64,000 nucleotides of DNA. Origin: Prunus persica. Its lineage: Eukaryota > Streptophyta > Magnoliopsida > Rosales > Rosaceae. This document shows, one piece after another, positions 1 to 10,221 of this stretch. The notes under the pieces were generated by a model. That model was not told the DNA's origin and ran no database searches. It was given only the letters and a program-made list of their open reading frames with translations. A program made the position numbers and the translations under genes. Numbering within the stretch: position 1 is the first letter of the stretch; each line of letters starts with the position of its first letter. Location of the stretch: contig NC_034013.1 of the NCBI RefSeq assembly GCF_000346465.2, positions 678,211 to 742,210 on the forward strand, in the 5' to 3' direction.

Positions 1-460
1 TGTGAAAAGGATCAAGAGCCCTAACTTGACAAAAAGGGCAAAGCCGGCTTGGTGATGACAAAATGAACTGCTGGTTATGAAAAGAATGGCAAGGGCCGCT
101 AATCATTGCAAGGACAATCCATCTACAAACCTTTGTTTTCAGTGTTTTTTTTTTTCTGATGTGGTGCATCTACACAAATTATATCTAATGTAGTTATGTA
201 GTTAATGTCACTCAGTAATATTATATCTAATGTATCACCTATCATTTAGGCACTGCTTTTGTGACATGCAAAATACAGAAAAGGGAAAGAGAGTTAAATA
301 TATATATATATATATATATATATTTTGAAAATCACAAACACAACCTTGGTAATTGGTATGCCATCCCAGTCCCACACATGAAACAACTCAGTGACTCAGA
401 TGGGTATAAAAGAAAAAGAAAAAGAAAAAAGAAAAAGGAAGAAGAAAGTTGTAGTATCTT
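1..460. other. Left-edge intergenic sequence
   Basis: No coding signal is convincing here. It holds a pure (TA)n tract at about 299-323 and a purine-rich GAAAAA tract at about 411-447, just beyond the stop codon of the minus-strand HMA gene. This is probably that gene's 3' flank. Confidence 0.5.
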
Positions 461-1093
461 CTAGAACAAGTTGAAGTTGAAGTTGTTGTTGAATCTCAAG
501 CTTCCATAACTGGCGCTGGCATAAGCAGTGAGGAGCTCATTTTGGGGAGACCAGAAATCAGCTTTCAATCCTCCTCTCCTGATTGCTTTCAGTAATTTGT
601 TCCTGTGTACGCATCCTGTTACAATCACCTTCTGACTGTATGCATCTACTTCCACCTTTTCTATCCCTGTATTCAATTTTTAATTAATATTATATCAATT
701 GTACTTTAGTTTAAGATATGACAACTTCTATGTAGCATATTTCATATACCACAAAGAAAGGTATATTAAACATGTTATATGGAAATTACCTCGTCTTAAA
801 TCACAATTCACTAAAAGAGAAAAATGTATGAAACATGAGATAGACAAATTTTTTTTCACAACAAAGGATACCTCTCAATTTGGACAGGCATTTCCTAAGT
901 CGCTTCTCATGTATCCCAACCATCTCCACCTTCAACTCCACACTCTGCAAATTAACCAACAATATTACATATGACAATGTAACATAACTTGTGAGAGGGA
1001 AAACACAACTGCTACACTTGCTAGAAATGAAAGGGTTAATTACTTGAAGAAAATATATATTAATGCATCAATCCAATATAATGTTACCTCCAT
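461..1093 (-). CDS. HMA-domain protein, HIPP-like, without the CxxC metal site
   Basis: Three coding exons on the minus strand: 1088-1093 (only Met-Glu), 872-944 and 461-666. All junctions are GT-AG, phases agree, and the product is 94 aa. The fold is that of a heavy-metal-associated domain (beta-alpha-beta-beta-alpha-beta): strand VELKVEM at about 3-9, helix RLRKCLSKLRG, strand IEKVEVD, strand KVIVTG, helix KLLKAIRRGG, strand KADFW. The family normally carries M-x-C-x-x-C in the first loop to bind Cu/Zn. Here the loop reads MVGIHEK, so both cysteines are missing. There is also no C-terminal CaaX box; the tail is Asn/Phe-rich (NNNFNFNLF). It therefore belongs with HIPP-like proteins by fold, but it probably does not bind metal by the usual route and is not prenylated. 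Cellular role unknown. The six-base first coding exon would be missed by simple ORF calling. Confidence 0.75.
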
Positions 1094-1937
1094 GAGAGAA
1101 TTCTGGGAATTCTGGACTGGAAATGATCAACTGATGATGTATGTATGTATGTATGTGATGTGTATGTATGTACAGAAGCTTGGAATGAATTAAAGGAGCA
1201 AAACAACGAACAAAAAAGAAGAATGGATGAATGAAACAGATAGAGATTTTCAGTCACTTATATATGAGAGGGTTACAGAGTGGGGACATGAAAAAGATGG
1301 AATAAACAGTAAAGCAATCTTGGTTTCTGGGACTGTCTCTGCCTCGACAAAACTTGTAGAAATTATATGATCTGATCTGCTTTGTTTTTAATTAATTATA
1401 CTTTGCTTTTTCAAAGCCACAAGACATATACCCTAGAACAAGAAAACGGTTAACATAAGGAGACAGAGCAGTGAGTGAGCTCAAGCTTCTAGGCTTCCCG
1501 TCTGCGCAAAGCAATGTGAGTCTCAAGCATTTTGAAATGAATGGCTTTGACGGTCCAACTTACCCTTCTTCTTCTTTTTTTTCGGTTAGTGTTTCTTTGA
1601 CGGGAATGCAGTCAATTCCTTAGGAATTTGCAATCATTGAGAGGATTATCTGAGCCGTCCACTGCATGATCTTGCTTGGTGGGGACATTCCCTCCTATCT
1701 TTAGTTGATAAAGACAAAAAAGTGATCCCTCGATCTGCTTGTAGTGTTGTGTTGTATTGACCAAGCATATACTTGTGCATATCGCAAATTGCAAGGTGGG
1801 AAAAAGGAAAAGAGTGAAAAAGAAAAAAGAAAAAAGAGAATAAAAACTTGATGCAAGGAAAAAAACTTCCCAGCAAGTTTGGTATTTTTGGGTTCTCTCT
1901 TCTATGTAGTTTGCTTTGCACATATTATTCATTATTA
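1094..1937. other. HMA gene upstream region and spacer
   Basis: Upstream flank of the minus-strand HMA gene. It contains an (ATGT)n tract at about 1138-1171 and several pyrimidine or purine runs. Short ORFs on both strands here are low-complexity and match nothing I recognise. Confidence 0.4.
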
Positions 1938-2576
1938 GGGTTATTTACTCAAATAGTTTTCAAATTTATACCCAAGTTGTATTTTGGTCCCTCAATTAAA
2001 TTATCCACTAAAATGACCAATCAACTCTTTATTATTTAGCAAATTAGTCTACCATTACATTCTGTCAATGTCGTCGTTAAATATGAGGGCAAATTAATCA
2101 TTTCGTACATTTTAAAAAAAATACTGAAAAATGAAATACCACCCCCCCCCCCCCCCCCCCCCCCAAAATAAAGATTATTAGTCACCAGCTTTTTGAGTCC
2201 TTTAGTGACAATAGAGCAATCAAATTTATTTCTTGTTACACTGGTTCTGAGTTACGAGATGGGTTATGGGTTCTCCGAGGTTGGGGTCGGGGGGAGGAGG
2301 AGGAGAGGTCTGTGGAGAAATAAGGGAGAAGAAATCTGGGGGTGGGGGTCACTTTTTTCTCTTTTTCTTCAAATTTTTCTAATTTTGTAAATTTAACCCT
2401 TTTTTATTTTTTTAATTATGAAAAGTTATATTTACCTTAAATTTTGGTTAAATTTAACAAAAAATTAGACAGTGGAACCAATTTGACGAATTATAAAGAG
2501 TTGATGAACCATTTGAACAAATAATTTAGTTGATGCAACTCGGGTATAAATTAATGACCATTTAAATAAATAACCC
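1938..2576. mobile_element. Mutator-like MITE with long diverged TIRs
   Basis: The ends are perfect inverted repeats at the tips (GGGTTATTT ... AAATAACCC). They continue as diverged TIRs for more than 40 bp: the motif TATACCC(A/G)AGTTG recurs inverted at about 1970 and 2535. The element is flanked by a 10-bp direct repeat, TTCATTATTA, at 1928-1937 and 2577-2586. A 9-11-bp duplication with long TIRs is the hallmark of Mutator-like non-autonomous elements. No transposase is present. A run of C at about 2142-2164 lies inside. Confidence 0.8.
2142..2164 (+). repeat. Poly-C homopolymer
   Basis: An uninterrupted run of about 23 C residues inside the 1938-2576 MITE. Such G/C homopolymers are rare in AT-rich plant DNA and prone to length error in sequencing, so the exact length should not be trusted. 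Confidence 0.8.
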
Positions 2577-2586
2577 TTCATTATTA

Positions 2587-3540
2587 TTAGATGCTACAAT
2601 TTAAAGGGAAGACTTGAAGTGACGCTTAGGTGTGGTCCTGTCCATTGGTTCAAATTACTATAACTTATTTGGTTGGTTAACCGCTAATGTCAAAATGTTA
2701 AACCAAGGCCCAAAAAAGATTAAATGAAGATACTAGTTCTCGAACATTCGTTATATATCATTTGGAGCGATTTAAAAACCAACCGGGGTGGTGGCGCAGT
2801 TGGCTAGCGCGTAGGTCTCATAGCTTCTGAGTTATCCTGAGGTCGAGAGTTCGAGCCTCTCTCACCCCAGCACTGTTTTTCGTACCTTTTTTTTTTTAAT
2901 TTCCTCAAATTGCCTTGGCCAATTGGCAGTAGAGCCCATGTTTTTCATACCTTAATATAAATGCAGCTTTTGTTTAAACTCAAAAGAGAGTTTATTCTTG
3001 TGGTAGATAATAATTTAATTTTACGTAATCTAGATAAAGTCAATAACTAAAATATAGCATCTAATTTTATAATAATGTAATTTAAAAACTTCAAAATTAT
3101 ATACATTGTCACTCCTTTAAAATCAATCACAATGTCACATGTCCACCTCTAGCAACCCTTTCTGGCTAGCCACCACTCGTCGTCGACCACCCTTGCCCAC
3201 CAACGCCCTTTATTTAGACGTGGTAATGGGTCGTGTCGTGTCGGGTGTCGTGTCTAGTTCTGTTCGTCTTAAACAGGTTACCTGGTTAATAATCTGTTTA
3301 CTTATTCCTAGTTTCCAATAGATTCGTACACTTGCGGGTATTTATAGTTGGATAATTAGCATTTTAATTTGTGTCATTAAAATTAGAAGAAGAAAAAAAT
3401 TCGAAAAAAATTTATTTCACATTTATTAAATTTTATAAAATAATAATAATAATAAGGAAATAGGGCATTTTAATTTGTGTCGTTAAAATCAGGATGCTGA
3501 AATTTGGGGATTGTTTTTTGGCATAAAACTCGCTATTTCT
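2587..3540. other. Intergenic sequence around tRNA-Met
   Basis: Apart from the tRNA, this is AT-rich DNA with no supportable gene. A short GC-richer patch at 3140-3260 with repeated GTCGTGTCG-type words resembles the degraded interior of a dispersed repeat. I cannot assign it to a family. Confidence 0.35.
2785..2869 (+). tRNA. tRNA-Met (CAT), elongator type, with intron
   Basis: Acceptor stem GGGGTGG (2785-2791) pairs with TCACCCC (2862-2868) through one G-T wobble, followed by discriminator A. D-arm GCGC-AGTTGGCTA-GCGC, T-arm with TTCGAGC, and anticodon CAT are all present. An 11-nt intron (GCTTCTGAGTT) sits one base 3' of the anticodon, the canonical 37/38 position for nuclear tRNA introns. 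In plants elongator tRNA-Met and tRNA-Tyr are the intron-bearing families. The internal A and B boxes are intact, and a TTTTT terminator follows at about 2876. It looks functional. Confidence 0.95.
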
Positions 3541-3559
3541 CTTAATTCCTCTCCTCTGT

Positions 3560-3907
3560 TTGTTGTGATGGACTCTAATCTTGTGGTACAGGTCATACAA
3601 ATGAAGGAACCCACCACTTGTCAATGAATGCAAACAGATGATGGACCAAATTGGCCAGTGCAAATTTCAGCATGTCTACTGTGAGAAAAATAGTGCGGCA
3701 GATTGTTTGGCAAATGCAAGCTTCAATGGAGACATGGGCCTTTGTCTTTTGGACACTGCACTTGTTTGGGTGACTTTTTTATTAGCTAATGATGTGTTAA
3801 GGGTTCCTAGGAACCGTTTGATTTACTTTTAATTGTGTTTGGTCCTTTGTCTGGGGTGTTTACCCCCCATTTCATAAATAAATAAAATAAAATAAAATCA
3901 TAAAAAA
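3560..3907 (+). mobile_element. 5'-truncated LINE stub (RNase H end and A-rich tail)
   Basis: Two frames joined by a frameshift (about 3568-3627, then 3632-3832) read like the C-terminal RNase H-like domain of plant L1-type LINEs: a MDSNLVVQ segment, then an ADCLANAS segment corresponding to the H..REQN..AD.LA region, then an LANDVLRVPRNR tail. An A-rich 3' tail (about 3875-3907, AAATAAATAAAATAAAAT type) follows directly, as expected for target-primed insertion with 5' truncation. I could not identify a target-site duplication. Confidence 0.6.
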
Positions 3908-4303
3908 ACTGCAATCATTAGTAGGAACTGACTATAAGGGAAGTATGGGATATATTATTTCGTGTGATTTCCACCGACCCAAAACATGAAAATAACTGTA
4001 ATTACCAAATTCTATTGTTAGTAAATCAAGATAATATTCTAAATTAGAAATTGTGGTAGAAGAAGAAGTAGACAAATTTGAAGAATCATGTGCCATCGTT
4101 GGCACAAGATTTTTCTTCTAGTGCTCATGTAATTCAAATAGTAAATCCTTTGAAGATGATAAAGTTTTATTAATTTCTATTTTTCCTTACCTATGAGTTT
4201 ACCTTGCAAGTGCACAAGAATGATGTAGCGTTTTTGAAGTCCAAGTATCTTTCCCATGATGATTCTAAATTATTCTTATATTCGAATACCTAAAATTAAA
4301 TCT

Positions 4304-4495
4304 CCTTGGTTAATTAGGCGATTTACTTCCTTATTTTATATAGTTGACATATCCTTGTATAATTGGGAGATATTCTCCTAATTGATTATTGTATCTATTT
4401 CCTTGTAAAGCACTCTTATAAACTTTTATATATACCTCCTTATGGAGAAGAATATAATTAACCTAAAGTATTCAAACCATATTCATATTTTAGCA
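4304..4495 (+). repeat. 5' LTR of copia element, missing its first 41 bp
   Basis: It aligns end to end with 8759-8950 of the 3' LTR. The TG-initiated first 41 bp seen in the 3' copy (8718-8758) are absent, and the target duplication AATCT abuts the truncated start. It ends TTTTAGCA immediately before the primer-binding site. Confidence 0.85.
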
Positions 4496-4507
4496 TGGTA
4501 TCAGTGC
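4496..4507 (+). other. Primer-binding site (initiator tRNA-Met type)
   Basis: TGGTATCAGTGC directly after the 5' LTR. Plant LTR elements primed by initiator tRNA-Met carry TGGTATCAGAGC, so there is one mismatch. Confidence 0.8.
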
Positions 4508-4789
4508 AATTGATTCTAGGTTGTCTCTAAACCCTCAAATCATATTCTCAAATTCAAACCTAAACCCTAAATCAAATCCATTACCTCTCAAATCAAATCC
4601 TCTTATCAAACTCCACATACCTCACAAATCAAATTCCTAGATCAAATTCATACCTCAAAGTCCTCAAATCAAATTCTTCAAATTCTCAAATCAACTCCTT
4701 AACCACAAACACGCACTCATATCAAATCTTACTTCCACTGCGATGTTAGAACCCCTTACAACTCTCTCCCTCCTTGCAGACTTACAGAA

Positions 4790-5745
4790 GCATGCTGCCA
4801 ATCCTGCTGAACTGGCTACTCAGGGTTGTGCTACTATCGCCACCACCAAAGGTTCTGCTTTTCGTACGTTCTCTCCAAAGCCCGCATGAATTATTGACTT
4901 GGGTGCTATAAATCACATGACATTTGATCCTGGCAAACTTATTCATCGCCAACCAACCACTCAGTTGGTAGTGTCTAATGCTAATGGTACCTCCCTCCCC
5001 TGTGGTTGGGGAGGGCACTTTATCTCTCTCTAACTCCATACATTTGAATTCTGTCTTGATTGTCCCATCCTTGAACCATAACTTGTTGTCTGTTCCACAA
5101 CTTACTACTACTTTGGGGTGTACTGTAACATTTTGGCGGAATCATTATGTTTTTCAGGACATCCTTAAGGGGAAGACTATTGGTTGTGGTACTAGGTGGG
5201 ACACACTCGACTACCTGGATTGGGTACTGGATAGTAAGACCAAGGTTGGTCAAGCTTACAAGTGGAACTCGTTTTGAGAGGGAGAGAGATAAAGTTTGGT
5301 TATGGCATAAACCTCTTGGGCATGCCTCATTCAGTTATTTGAAGAAGTTGTTTCCATAATTATTTTTCATTTTTGATGTTTCCAGCTTCTAGTATGATAC
5401 GTGTGAATTGGCTAAAAGTCATTGCGTCTCGTTACTGTTAAGTTCAAATAAAAGTTTAGTTCTGTTTTCTCTTGTTCATTCTGATGTTTAGGGACCTGTT
5501 AAAATTGCCACTCCAACTGGAGTTTGATGGTTTGTCACGTTTATAGATGATTGCACACGCATGACCTAGGTTTCCCTTTTCAAAACTAAAGGGGAAGTCA
5601 GTTTAAAGTTTCAACAGTTCAGTAAAATGGTGGAAACACAGTTTCAAGCATGAATCCAAGTTCTTTGTTCTGACAATGGTGGAGAATTTCTCAACTAGGA
5701 TCTTAACAAGTTCTTACAGGATCATGACATCATACATCAACGCTT
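4790..5745 (+). pseudogene. copia gag-end/protease/integrase remnant
   Basis: Translated pieces show a degenerate aspartic protease motif (IIDLGA where D-S/T-G-A is expected, about 4889), a GAG-pre-integrase segment (LLSVPQ and WLWHKPLGHAS, about 5084-5360), and an integrase core segment (FIDDCTRMT and LCSDNGGEF, about 5540-5697). Several stop codons and at least one frameshift (about 4985) interrupt it. Coding similarity stops near 5745, where foreign DNA begins. Confidence 0.8.
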
Positions 5746-5749
5746 ATGT

Positions 5750-7735
5750 CCATAGTTAACTCGCAATTGTACGGGCCAATTAGTAGTATAGTGTTGAGGC
5801 CCAAAAAAAAATCCACGCTTCGGCCCAAATAAATGCTCAGCCCAATGCAATACCTTACCGAGAAGAAATCCAATTTAGGCACGTGAAAGTTCGCCATATG
5901 CGCTTGTACACATACCACGCCAAGCAAATAAACAACGCGTCATGCTACAAGCTTAAGTGGGCCCAAGCCACGCAAGATGCCCGGGGCTTGCTTGAGTGGG
6001 TTGTGGTATGGAAGGTAATAGGTCGTCATGAGGCCCATTGATGGGACGAGAAATGGAGGTTCCAGGTTGCTTGGGAGCCTCGGAACCCAAGCCCATTTCT
6101 TAAGCCCAAATATATGGGTGAGCAAAAAGAGAAAATAACCCAACCAAAATAACTCAACCAAAATTAGCCCAATCAAAGAATAGCCCAACCAAGAAGCCCA
6201 TCATTCAACAAAAATAGCCCATTTACTTAGTGAACCTTGGCCCATACAATTGCCATAGATGAACCACAAGCTCCAGCACCTAGCTGGAATAGAAGCTACG
6301 AAAAGGAAGTTTGAAAGTTCATTGAATAAGGCTGCTAGGAAGTGCCAGCACATGGGAATGGATCAAGTTCCAAAACAAAACACCAGAGAAACCAAGGGAT
6401 GTTAACATGCAAGCTACCAGGAAGAGAGACACTCTTCAAACCAACATACACATCCCAACTCCTTCCCTATCAAAACTGGTTATAGGAAAGAGTGAGAAAG
6501 AAAGGAAGAAAATGGCTGGAAGTAGAAATCTTCTACTGAAGCAGCCGCAGGAAAGGAGGCCTTGAGCTCCAAAATCCCTGATTTTGTGCAAATAGATAGA
6601 GAAAATCTCACTAAAACAGGAAAAGTCAAGAGAGGAAAGGAAAAGGGAAGGAAAACCTTGCTAAGTTGGGGAAGAAACCATTAAGGTTTCTTGGGGAATG
6701 AAGGTTTCCCGCAGCTATAAAAGGAGGTCCCCTCCACCTAGCAAAAACCAACCCAGGCTGAGAGAGCAAGCTCCCTCTCTTACTTGCAAAAATCCAGTAA
6801 CCCTATTCACTCTTCTTCTTCGTTCTTCTCTGTTAACAGACTATTTTCAGAGTCTGTCAAGCTGCCGGAAGAAGTAGTGCCCTTCCTTTACCCCTTTTTA
6901 GCCAAGATCATCCTGCAAACCTTGTCTCCCTCATCTTAAACACTCCCATTTCTCCCTAGGAAGCCTTATTTTCCTCTTTGGTGCTCAACTCATGCTGACC
7001 TTGCTCCCATGCCACAATCTCCTCATGTTAAGCTAAAACTTTATCTGTAAGCAAGCATAAATCACCTGTAAGCAGCCATCATTTTCGTTGGTGAAGGTAA
7101 CCAGAACACTTCCTAAGGCTTTACTGCCCTTTCGAAGTGCTTTTGGGGCTTAATTTTCGAACTCAGGCACATGGGGCAATTCCAGTAATTTTTCCTTTAC
7201 GGCAGCCCAGCCTATTTGCAGCTGCTGGAAGAAAAAGACCCCCACATATAGCAAGACAGAGGTCATACCCACGAGGACTGATAAGTTCAAATTAATTATG
7301 TACTTAGATTACCCAATTCTAGAAACAAGAAGTTAAGTCTAAAACATAATTTAAAGTGAGATTACTTGTGATTGTGAAAACAAATGAACAAAATAAAATT
7401 GCAAACAAAAGCAAGTAAACAAGTGTAACAAAGAGTGGTCTTAAGGGTTGGAAAACAGATTTGGAAACTAGGGCGTTCGATTCACCATAACAATCCAATT
7501 CTAGGTTATAAGGATTCAAGTGACATGTCTAATTTAGATTCAAAGATTGATTCTAGCTAAAGTATGATTAAGCCATGGTATCTGGTCCTAACCTTATATT
7601 CCTAATTCCCTAATTAAGTCCTTGTTGTTGAACTTAAATTAAGCATTAGAAATCCATTAAGCATAGAAGAATGTTTTAAACAACCAAGCATGTATCTAAT
7701 CCCTGTTGTCGAATGTCCATACATACTCATCTTAT
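5750..7735. mobile_element. Non-copia insert within the copia element
   Basis: Between the copia integrase and RT remnants lies sequence without copia coding signal. It carries the solo LTR at 5792-7246. If that LTR and one TATAG copy are removed, the flanks join into a sequence (about 5750-5791 plus 7252-7680) with GGTCATACCCACGAGGAC, a type of string common in plant retroelement non-coding regions. This suggests a second element that was itself hit by the LTR. Its outer ends are not resolved. Confidence 0.45.
5792..7246 (+). mobile_element. Solo LTR, 1,455 bp, with TATAG target duplication
   Basis: It begins TGTTGAGGCCC and ends GACCCCCACA (TG...CA) and is flanked by the 5-bp direct repeat TATAG (5787-5791 and 7247-7251). 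No internal domain, primer-binding site or second LTR exists, so it is a solo LTR left by LTR-LTR recombination. A TATAAAAGG box at 6716-6724 marks the probable internal promoter, with a CT-rich leader after it. Family (gypsy or copia) cannot be told from the LTR alone. Confidence 0.85.
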
Positions 7736-8603
7736 TCATAGTTCAATTGAAACAAAAACATACCCTATTCTTAAAGCACAATGGTGGAAAATTCACTGCA
7801 TTAATTGTGTATGTGGATGACGTGGTCGTAACTGGGAATGACATAGGAGAACAACAGAAACTACAAAATTATTTGTCTCAGGAATTTGAGATGAAAGATT
7901 TAGGTGCTTTGAAATACTTCATCGGAATTAAAGTAGCATGGTCAAAAACTGATATATTTCTATCTCAAAGGAAGTATCTGATAGATCTACTCACTGAAAT
8001 AGGAATGCTTGCATGAAAGCCTGCTGACACACCCATTGAGATGAATCACAAGTTGATTGAAGACATGGACCGGGTCCCTGCCAATAAGGAACAATACCAT
8101 GGCCTTGTTAGAAGGTTGATATATTTAGCACACACAAGACCAGATATTGCATATGCTGTAGTGTGGTTAGTTAATTTATGCATTTATCAAAGGAATGCAG
8201 TTGATCGAATGTTAAGGTACTTAAAGTCAACCCCTGGAAAAAGGTACGAATGTTCTCCAAGAATGGAAATCTTGAAGTTATTGGATATACAGATGTTGAC
8301 TGGGCTGGTTCCATTACAGATAGACGCTCTACATCGGGTTACTTTACATTTGTTGGAGGTAACCTTGTCACTTTGCGGAATATTTCCAGGTCTAGTGCAG
8401 AAGCAAAGTATATAGGAATGGCTCAAGGAGTGTGTGAATTATTATGGATCAGAAGACTCTTGACAGAATTGAGTTTCAAACCAGAAAAGCCAATGGAGTT
8501 GCATTGTAACAACAAGTCAGCTATTGATATTGCTCATAATCAGTTCAACATGATCGAACTAAAGAAAAAATTGAGAACAAGATCATCTGTCTACCTTTTA
8601 TAA
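7735..8603 (+). pseudogene. copia reverse transcriptase/RNase H remnant
   Basis: The catalytic RT motif YVDDVVVTGND (about 7810-7842) is followed by FEMKDLGALKYFIGI, a TPIEMN segment, and YHGLVRRLIYLAHTRPDIAYAV. After a frameshift near 8250 comes the RNase H part with DVDWAGSITDRRSTSGY and SSAEAKYI. A stop at 8014-8016 and the frameshift disable it. The N-terminal half of RT is missing at the junction with the insert. Confidence 0.85.
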
Positions 8604-8717
8604 ATTCAAAATATCAAATAGAGGATGTCTTAACTAAAGCTGTATGTGGACAAGTGTTTTATGACTCACTTAACAAGTTGGGAATTGATGACGTGTATGC
8701 ACTAACTTGAGAAGGAG

Positions 8718-8950
8718 TGTTGACATGAGCTATCCTAATTAATCAAGGAGATTTATTTCCTTGATTAATTAGGTGATTTACTTCCTTATTTTATACAGTT
8801 GACATATCCTTGTATAATTGGGAGACATTCTCTTAATTGATTACCGTATCTATTTCTTTGTAAAGCACTCTTGTAAACTCCTATATATACCTCCTTATGA
8901 AGAAAAATACAATTAACCTAAAGTATTCAAACTATATTCATATTTTAGCA
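8718..8950 (+). repeat. 3' LTR of copia element
   Basis: TGTTGACATGAG ... TTTTAGCA, 233 bp, preceded by a polypurine tract. It begins with a perfect 15-bp inverted pair, CCTAATTAATCAAGG (about 8733-8747) and CCTTGATTAATTAGG (8759-8773), separated by 11 bp. Over the shared 192 bp I count 15 differences from the 5' LTR, all of them transitions. Confidence 0.85.
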
Positions 8951-9149
8951 AATCTAACTAATATGCAAGTGAATTTGTAGAGATTGTTGTAGTGAAAGTT
9001 TATTAAGGAAAGCAAGAGTTATAAAACCAAATAAAACAATTTCTATTTCCTTTAAAACCAACCGGGCTCTTAGAGTTTTCTTGGCTCAGGTAAAAAGGTA
9101 AAAAAAAAATGTTTTCAAGCACACCCCAGCCCATCATCCTCTCTCCTCC

Positions 9150-10221
9150 CCTTACCCACCGCCCAGCCCTCTAACCTCAGCAGACAGCGACTACCTCCTC
9201 TTGTGTTTCACTTCTTCGAAATCACTGCTTGTATTGTATGTTCTTCACAACTTCTTGTTTTTCCTTCTTCTTCATCCCCTTTACGCCCCTTATCCATTTC
9301 TTCTTCTTCTTCTAATCTTCTTCATCGGCCTAACCCAGGTTAGTTCGAATTCTGTAATTTATTATTCTTAATTGTTTTATGATTCGCGAGTATGAACCCT
9401 TTTTTTTTTTTTTTTCATTTAAGTATATTGTTAAAAATGTTTTATGTCGATGTAGTTTAAGCTTCAGCTCTCATAACTTATCCTTCTTGATGGTGTAATT
9501 TAGACTTGTTGGTTAATAGTTCCCTTTTTTTCCTGTAATTTTTTTTAAAGAACAAACTGTTGCTGCATTGTTGGTGTATTTCTCTGCACTTGCTAATTGG
9601 GAACCACCCAAAAAAAAAGAAAATGATAGAATATCAGGTTGTGAGGATTTCATTAATTTGTTTTTCTTTTTATTTGGTAGCTTGGAGGTTTTGCCTACCC
9701 CAAGATAGAATCTAAGACCTTTTGAATCTGAGTTCTGACTTTCAGTCTACACCATGACTGAACCATCACAAATGACTCTCCCTCATGTTTGATTGGACTC
9801 GCTCCTACATGACAAATGATACCCAATATCCAAACTTACATTTTAAAGGAAATAGAATTATTATTATTTTTTTCTCTAGCCACAAGATGATTTTTTGAAT
9901 ATTAATTTATGTGATGTGAAGACCTCATCTCTAAATGTCTTAGCCAAGATGACTAAATCTTTATGTGAGTATCAACCTTGTGACATTGTCTAACACTGTA
10001 AACGCACCCACCGGTTAAAAGTCAAGTTTTTCATTTTTTAAATTTATAAGAAGTAAGAAAAAAAAATTCTATACACTGAATCTACTTATCTTGAAACCAT
10101 GAAGAGCAATATGGTTTAGTATGTTGTTTCAAGTCATTTATTTATGCACTGAAGTTAGGTGAATTTACAGGTGTAGGTGGGTGTCAATAATTTTGTTATT
10201 GGAAAAGAATAAGCTAGAAGC
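9150..10221 (+). promoter_or_regulatory. 5' leader and leader intron of IDM3-like gene 1
   Basis: A CT-rich leader exon (about 9150-9338) ends in AACCCAG|GTTAGT. The intron runs to TTTACAG at 10170, and the second leader piece (10171-10221) precedes the ATG at 10222. The tandem paralogue downstream has the same architecture, and its acceptor (ACAG|GTGTA) matches this one, so the leader intron predates the duplication. The transcription start is not determined. Confidence 0.55.

Larger units (their letters stand above)
4304..8950 (+). mobile_element. Ty1/copia LTR retrotransposon, degenerate, with nested insertion
   Basis: The outer boundaries are set by a 5-bp direct repeat AATCT at 4299-4303 and 8951-8955. 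The 5' LTR (4304-4495) and 3' LTR (8718-8950) align without gaps over 192 bp. A primer-binding site TGGTATCAG follows the 5' LTR (4496), and a purine tract GAGAAGGAG precedes the 3' LTR. Coding order (protease, integrase, then RT, RNase H) is that of copia. The frame is broken many times and the integrase C-terminus plus the first half of RT are gone. The interval from about 5750 to 7735 is foreign sequence, including a complete solo LTR. The element cannot encode functional protein. Confidence 0.9.

Noticed and set aside
2142..2164. Poly-C as a biological signal
   Set aside because: It lies inside a MITE and is most simply a homopolymer expansion with uncertain length.
5940..6188. Minus-strand ORF within the solo LTR
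   Set aside because: It lies entirely in LTR sequence and resembles no protein.
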